Assembly (NCBI GenBank): GCA_023376005.1
Contig: CM042160.1
Coordinates: forward strand, 84,498,729-84,562,728
DNA from: Doryteuthis pealeii
Taxonomy: Eukaryota; Mollusca; Cephalopoda; Myopsida; Loliginidae
DNA length: 64,000 nucleotides
Direction: 5' to 3'
The notes beneath the pieces are model-generated. The model was not told the origin of the DNA, ran no database searches, and was given only the letters and a program-made list of their open reading frames with translations. Both the position numbers and the translations under genes were made by a program. The stretch's first letter is position 1, and each line of letters begins with the position of its first letter. Below, piece after piece: positions 60,557 through 64,000 of the stretch.

Positions 60557-63182
60557 GTTCTCTTTTGTGTTCGCCTACTTATGACGATGCACCCGGTGCC
60601 CTTTATATTCCACTTATATTACCTTGAAATGAGCATTGTCAGTGACGGAGACGGTGGCTGCAACGCGTATTGATGGCTCTGGTGGTTTATTTACGTAAAT
60701 ATCGCCGGTATTGGTCACAAAATGATATTTAAATGCCACTCGGGATAACTGTTCACTAAAAAAAAAAAAAAAAAAAAGAAGAAATATCCAGAAATTGTTT
60801 GAGTCCGGCGTTGTTCGGAAAAACGGGAAATAGTGATGAAATAATTTTGATTAATTTTTTTAACAAGATTCTACCAATACAGAATGCGAGCTAGACATAA
60901 ATAAATGGGTAATTATGAACTTTAGTTGGTCAAATTCCTAGCATAAATTGTGCGTGCGAACAAATTTGCTTGTATAGTTTTTCTTATAAGCAATACATGA
61001 AGGCACTTACAACGCATGTCGCATAAAATTCGATACTTTTCTTATAGAAAATGTGACAGGTGTAATCCCAGCGCGATGTGTAGAATACCGTAACTTCATC
61101 AGCGGTATATATTAACGATTTCCCTCCGACAGAAATCGAAAACGGGACTTCAGCAGACACAGTGAAACACTAGTGAAACACTTTTATCGCCTCGGCCACA
61201 GTACACAGCTGACCATCCTAGCGAAATTAAGCTTGTCAAATGATACTACTACACGCTCTACATAATAGGTAAGGGGCGTTAATGAGAGAATAATAACAAA
61301 AAGACGTATGCCCTTCGGCGAAGTGAATAAGATTTTTGGATGTTTGTTTATTTAGAAACGTTGCTGAATAAAGTATAATTCTTATCGACACATTTTTGTT
61401 TTGTTTGTTTGAGAATTCAAATTTTTATTTCTCAAACATACAACTGTCTTATCAACACATTTTTTTATTTCTCAAACAAAAATGTGTCTATAAGAATGAA
61501 ATGTATTTTTATTCAATCAATTGTTTAAGAAAATCTTTTAAGAAAAACTATAGAAGCAAATTTGTTAATGGAGATAATGCGCACGCACAATTTTATGCTA
61601 GGAATTTGGCCAACTAAAGTTCATAATCACCAATAAATGAGGTATAAATATAGAAAAACAAAGGTAAATATTGTGCTAACAAGCGCCTGTTTCAAGTATA
61701 TGGGGTTTATAAAAATGTAATTAATTTGAAATCATCTTAAAACTACAATTGTGAAAGATATTTTATAAACACTAGTCTTCATCAGAGCACCTACTTTTGT
61801 TAAAGGAAAAAAGGAAAATTTAATGTTTAACACGAGAGGTTCAAATAACGCTTACATTCTGGAGCGGAATGTCTTTTAAAAGAACTAGCAAATATATGCA
61901 CCCTCCGGGTGCAAGTATTTAAGTTTTAATGTAATGAAATATCGTATTAAATTAGAAACGCTAATGAAACTAAATAAGAATGCAGATAAAAAGATTTGAA
62001 ACAGAGGGGGATATAATCGAAAAATAGAACAACTGAAATTTACTCTTCCATCACTTTCGTTTTTCATTGTTATTTTTTCTCATTTAAGTATTTAGTTAAA
62101 AGAGGAAGTAAAGAATCAAACGACAGTTATCTTTTCTTGTTAATGGATTTCATTTAAGATTAATTAAAGAGATTTTTGCTTATATTCATCTAAACAAAGC
62201 CAAACAGTTAGAAACCAATAATACTAAGCATATATTTATTAAAATTACATTTTTAATATCAATATGCAAATTAGCCTTCCCCTTCACACTGTAAACCGCT
62301 ATTTTGTTGTATATATAAATACAATTGCATGTTATTAGTATGTAGATATAGTTAACAGTATAAATAATGTAAAACAATTTTATTAATAATTGAGGTTAAA
62401 ATAAGGATAAATTCATGGTGAATGTGACGTCAATTACTAAGAGAATTGTGACTTGAGTAGTGATTTAGTTTCGGTTACAGACAGAAAAACACACAATCTC
62501 CATTATAATAAGATTATATTAAAAAAAATTATAATATTTTATATATAGAGAATTTTTTTAGATATATAAAATTATATATATTTATTTATGGGTACTACTA
62601 TGTGAACATAGCGTAAGTAGTTAATCCAAAAGGGCTCAATATATTGTGAATATAGAGCATTAATAGTTGTAAAAGAAGTTATTTCCCGACCGCGGTTTCG
62701 GTGTTACTCTAACACCTTCATCAGGGGAATTGAGTGGAATTAACAAATTTGCTTGTATAGTTTTTCTTATGATATTTTCTTAAACAATTGAATGAATAAA
62801 AATACATTTCATTCTTATAGACACATTTTTGTTTGAGAAATAAAATTATATATATATATTTTTTTATATATATAAAATTTATAATAAAAGAATTATATAT
62901 AAAAAAAAAAACGTATTTTGGTTTAGAAATAATGTAAATTTTATTTTTAAAACTAAAAAATCTCAAAAATCGATGAGAAAAAACTCAACTGAGTTTTAAA
63001 ATAAATGTGTATAAAAGATAAAGGTGTATAAAAAAATTGTTCAGCAATAATCTAGCCACGAAACCAAGTGGATAATTAAAAATATTCTATTGATAAGGAA
63101 AAATAAAGAAGCCGAACTTACGCCGTCAGATTTGAAGCAACAATAACTTCTTTAAACGCTCTGGGTGGTAAGGCAGACACAG
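48997..63182 (-). CDS. Gene B: HExxH zinc metallopeptidase-like protein (5' partial, possibly disrupted)
   Basis: Read 3' to 5' on the + strand: exons 63122-63182, 60623-60756, 56134-56287, 52267-52445, 51111-51265 and 48997-49141. The core exon carries ILVHEFAHTI, a HExxH zinc-binding helix, and the next exon has NFQEFWAGATESFF, whose Glu could be the third ligand of a gluzincin-like site. Upstream exons encode AASIVSHMLRNMPSNIFNSL and VGIFSRFESVAAYPEFARL. This resembles a widespread family of uncharacterised animal proteins with HEFAHTI; I give no name. Joins E1-E2 (needs one A fewer in a run at 60719-60723), E3-E4 (phase 1 to 0) and E4-E5 (phase 2 to 0) fail as written, so small exons are missing, indels exist in the assembly, or the gene is decaying. 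Confidence 0.72.
49245..49905 (+). repeat. ~49-bp minisatellite
   Basis: About 13 imperfect units of TATAGTATGTGGCCTACC, TTTTGAATGTGGCCTACG, AAACGTGTCTCTCT in the last intron of gene B. Confidence 0.9.
50021..50640 (-). mobile_element. Hel-1 Helitron
   Basis: CTAG at 50021, hairpin CACCCTCCGGGTG, right end CCATTATAATAAGA, flanked A/T. In the last intron of gene B. Confidence 0.86.
51111..51265 (-). CDS. Gene B penultimate exon
   Basis: Acceptor TTTTTTTAG, donor AACAT|GTGAGT. It encodes ADAAFVQAKQQRLWTKGNYH, YAMSNFQEFWAGATESFF and TTTRLDFTGG. Phase out (two bases, AT) joins the last exon as ATG. The QEFWA Glu is a candidate third metal ligand. Confidence 0.85.
51567..51662. repeat. Hairpin terminus (GGGAGATTATGTGCTTAATT)
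   Basis: Arms of about 35 bp pair across an AATTAATTAA-rich loop; next to a GTCGGCCTTCGCC motif. Same terminus as the arms of 63425-63739. Confidence 0.75.
51752..51869 (-). mobile_element. S2 SINE, head part
   Basis: ATTCATACCTTTCCTAGAGG to CCACTAGCCCACGCGCCTCC. A short inverted piece (52003-52052, + strand) lies nearby across (CA)n/(TA)n. Confidence 0.75.
51872..51990 (+). repeat. (CA)n(TA)n(TG)n compound microsatellite
   Basis: Imperfect palindromic CA/TA/TG run between two S2 SINE pieces. Other (CA)/(TG) runs: 23787-23819, 28697-28733, 47410-47482, 54660-54722, 54854-54931, 60522-60553, 63282-63320. Confidence 0.9.
52267..52445 (-). CDS. Gene B catalytic exon with HEFAH motif
   Basis: Acceptor TTATTCCAG; encodes GVDGNCRSTCSGDGRKFSG, LAGQIAVCLEDIVTC and NILVHEFAHTI. 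HEFAH is the HExxH zinc site. Donor could be CAATCAG|GTGTAC; the frame also stays open through to 52150, where LSLRCQTCRLRAAYS looks like family sequence and may be an extension or a further small exon. The RCGVDGNC-like start does not connect in frame with the preceding exon, suggesting a 1- or 2-nt indel near 52436-52445. Confidence 0.8.
52558..52785 (+). mobile_element. S1 SINE
   Basis: Full tRNA head GGTTTAGCTCAGTCGGTAGA and conserved body; tail truncated. Confidence 0.85.
53041..53680 (+). mobile_element. Hel-1 Helitron
   Basis: Starts TCTTATTATAATGGAG; ends with hairpin CACCCGGAGGGTG and TTTACTAG. Complete copy in a gene B intron. Confidence 0.85.
53773..54000 (+). mobile_element. S1 SINE
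   Basis: Head GGGTTAGCTCAGTCGGTAGA, GTTCGCTACCGG B-box region, and body to CCGACTTTAGG. Same subfamily variant as 52558 (GTTCCTCCTCAGATGCCC). Confidence 0.86.
54355..54560 (-). mobile_element. LINE 3' remnant with (TTA)n
   Basis: Reverse tail TTTTGAGTTTTCACATCAGC to CTGGCAGATTACAGC, flanked by (TTA)n on both sides. Confidence 0.65.
54955..55690. other. Gene B intron, nothing recognised
   Basis: Mixed-composition sequence without repeats I recognise or coding signal. Confidence 0.4.
55690..56010 (-). mobile_element. Two tandem RTE C-terminal remnants
   Basis: Near-duplicate reverse segments (about 55695-55800 and 55860-55995) with LYGHL-type RTE sequence on the - strand; the - frame reads KAAPHKKAAVWPLAAHH in a shifted frame. 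Confidence 0.5.
56134..56287 (-). CDS. Gene B exon
   Basis: Acceptor TTTTCTAG, donor CGAG|GTAAGA. It encodes AASIVSHMLRNMPSNIFNSL, SRSHGVGIFSRFESV and AAYPEFARLADRPGCR, one open frame only. The product looks like the alpha/beta segment before the catalytic core. It leaves one base, which the next recognised exon does not accept. Confidence 0.8.
56930..57062 (+). mobile_element. tRNA-like SINE
   Basis: Head GTCGTGTAATGGTTAGTAAG, B-box GAGTTTGATCCTCGC, body to GGATAGGATAGTGTCCC; its head is partly repeated at 57366 and 58000. Confidence 0.6.
57076..57362 (-). mobile_element. S2 SINE
   Basis: Reverse copy ACCAACCCCTCTGCACGAGC to CATTACACCACGCGCTTCC. Confidence 0.87.
57412..58005 (+). repeat. 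Dispersed repeat D
   Basis: Complete copy with tail CAAACCAAACCAAACC. Confidence 0.82.
58200..58475 (-). mobile_element. LINE 3' remnant with (TTA)n tail
   Basis: Reverse copy; - strand reads TLHYCNLPEYSEESWRPDE in a shifted frame. Bounded by (TTA)n and (TAA)n. Confidence 0.65.
58905..59265 (-). repeat. Dispersed repeat D, partial
   Basis: Reverse copy starting (GGTTGGTTGGCT)n then AGGTGGGACCCTAACAGG. Another diverged reverse fragment lies at 56425-56705 and a chimeric one at 48150-48310. Confidence 0.75.
59720..60095 (-). mobile_element. RTE-type retrotransposon 3' fragment
   Basis: - strand reads SKDELISDVLLWKPAHGHAS, VGRPAKTYVDQLCADA and GWREIVMDIRAESAT, ending in (ATG)n. (TA)n flanks both ends. 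Confidence 0.78.
60451..60487 (+). ncRNA. Hammerhead relic, cleavage base G
   Basis: AACC, CTGAAGA, T-CC-TTAT-GG-T, GAAA, palindrome CTCGAG, TG, GGTT. The cleavage-site position is G, which is not permitted, so it is probably inactive. Confidence 0.5.
60623..60756 (-). CDS. Gene B exon
   Basis: Acceptor after a T-run, donor AAG|GTAATA in phase 0, matching the phase-0 start of the next exon. The downstream part encodes TNTGDIYVNKPPEPSIRVAA and TVSVTDNAHFK. Upstream of an A5 run (60719-60723) two frames are open: SYPEWHLNIIFV without change, or EQLSRVAFKYHFV if one base is lost. Only the second matches the phase of the preceding exon. Confidence 0.6.
61885..62513 (-). mobile_element. Hel-1 Helitron
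   Basis: CTAG at 61885, hairpin CACCCTCCGGGTG, right end CCATTATAATAAGA|T. In the 5' part of gene B. Confidence 0.86.
62683..62729 (-). ncRNA. Hammerhead ribozyme HHR-2
   Basis: On the - strand: TTCCC, CTGATGA, an extra A, stem II GGTGTTA-GAG-TAACACC (7 bp), GAAA, helix III palindrome CCGCGG, TC, GGGAA (pairs with TTCCC). The extra A before stem II departs from the textbook fold but the core is intact. Confidence 0.8.
63122..63182 (-). CDS. Gene B upstream exon
   Basis: Acceptor TTTTTTAG, donor ACGGC|GTAAGT. Nineteen codons encode VSALPPRAFKEVIVASNLT with partial codons at each end. It leaves two bases; exon 60623-60756 completes them in the frame that needs a one-base deletion in its A5 run. 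PPRAFKEVIVASNLT resembles PPEPSIRVAATVSVTDN of the next exon, so it might instead belong to a neighbouring duplicate. Confidence 0.55.
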
Positions 63183-63275
63183 CTAAAAAGGAATTGAAAA
63201 ATAAGGATTTTATATATAATTTTTATTCTTATATATATGCAACATGATTTTATATATATAAAACTAAATTCTCTC

Positions 63276-63308
<33 letters not shown>

Positions 63309-63329
63309 ACACACACACACATATATATA

Positions 63330-63372
<43 letters not shown>

Positions 63373-63424
63373 TACGTAAATAAACACTGTGTTTATTTGA
63401 TATGGCTTTTAGCCGACAATTTTT

Positions 63425-63739
63425 GGAGGATATGTGCTTAATTGAAGTCATACCTAATTTTTGAAAATTAATTAGTTAATAATTATTGAATTTAGGCGGG
63501 CATATATGTTCAAATGTAAGGCTAAACAGAGCGAGAAAATGTCAATCCCTGAATGTACATTTCTACCTATTAGGTCTCATACCTTGCTGATGAGACCTAA
63601 TAGGTCGAAATGTACATTCAGGGATTGACATTTTCTCGATCTGTTTAGCCTTACATTTGAACATATATGCCCGCCTAAATTCAATAATTATTAACTAATC
63701 AAAAAGTAGGTATGACTTCAATTAAGCACATATCCTCCA
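63425..63739. repeat. Foldback with HHR-3 at its axis
   Basis: Arms about 150 bp, from GGAGGATATGTGCTTAATTG to its reverse; the centre holds the hammerhead core CTGATGA. Confidence 0.85.
63582..63623 (+). ncRNA. Hammerhead ribozyme HHR-3
   Basis: CCTTG, CTGATGA, stem II GACCT-AA-T-AGGTC, GAAA, helix III palindrome TGTACA, TT, CAGGG (pairs with CCTTG, one G-U). It lies at the axis of a foldback of about 150-bp arms. Confidence 0.82.
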
Positions 63740-64000
63740 ATATATATATATATTATATATATTATATATAATATATAATTAGATTCATAGATATATTCAA
63801 TAAACCAGCAAAAATCACCCTCCGTGCGGTGTAAAAATATTTTTTGAGAGAGGTGTGAAAGATTAATTAGATAAAATAAAACGTTTAATATTTTTGAAAA
63901 TATTACTTACTTAAAAAGCATCATATTCACTCCACTCTATTATGATATTTGTTTTGTTTTACGACAGTAAGGACCTATAAAAATTTCTGATTTAATTATT

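Overview
This is a repeat-dominated, intron-rich animal window, AT-rich and full of (TA)n, (CA)n, (GA)n and (TTA)n microsatellites. The tRNA-derived SINEs (one with a conserved body reminiscent of the octopus CORE-SINE OR2), Penelope-like and RTE-type retroelements, non-autonomous Helitrons and very long introns fit a mollusc, most likely a coleoid cephalopod. That assignment is inference from style; no species marker was tested.

Two spliced host genes can be read and they converge tail to tail. Gene A (+ strand, 6886-45197) is rebuilt from nine exons whose splice phases all agree, giving 668 codons in the window with the 5' end missing. Its product appears to hold three tandem domains of the Hedgehog N-domain / M15 (DD-peptidase) fold, with most zinc ligands lost and no Hint autoprocessing domain: domain 1 is exons 1-4, domain 2 lies in the big exon 4, domain 3 in exons 7-8, then a basic tail. 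Gene B (- strand, about 63182 down to 48997) encodes a secreted-type HExxH (HEFAH) zinc-metallopeptidase-like protein; five or six exons are recognisable, two joins need an extra exon or an indel, so it may be damaged.

Everything else is mobile or repetitive DNA. From left to right: Helitron copies, SINEs and a mariner-type MITE with an 86-bp internal tandem array (1-6400); gene A exon 1 directly behind a T-rich array (6430-7097); a 2-kb 28-bp minisatellite ending 23 bp before exon 3 (11.9-14.0 kb); exon 4 (16.3-17.0 kb); a 4 x 147-bp array and a mariner-like element with Helitrons nested in it beside exon 5 (20.9-23.2 kb); exon 6, a Penelope fragment and retroelement debris (24-31 kb); exon 7, an RTE copy with a twin-priming inversion and a Penelope ORF (31.4-35 kb); exon 8 and a Helitron carrying a 277-bp GC-rich module repeated four times (35.8-38.6 kb); a zone of foldback elements and a head-to-head Helitron pair (39.5-44.8 kb); terminal exon 9; then gene B with more Helitrons, SINEs and a 49-bp minisatellite.

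A second layer is RNA: at least three complete hammerhead ribozyme folds (29591-29631, 62683-62729, 63582-63623), each with a palindromic helix III, sit in Penelope-type termini that usually occur as inverted pairs around (TA)n tracts. The two genes show no functional link beyond adjacency. The most novel item is the tandem Hedgehog-fold protein of gene A.
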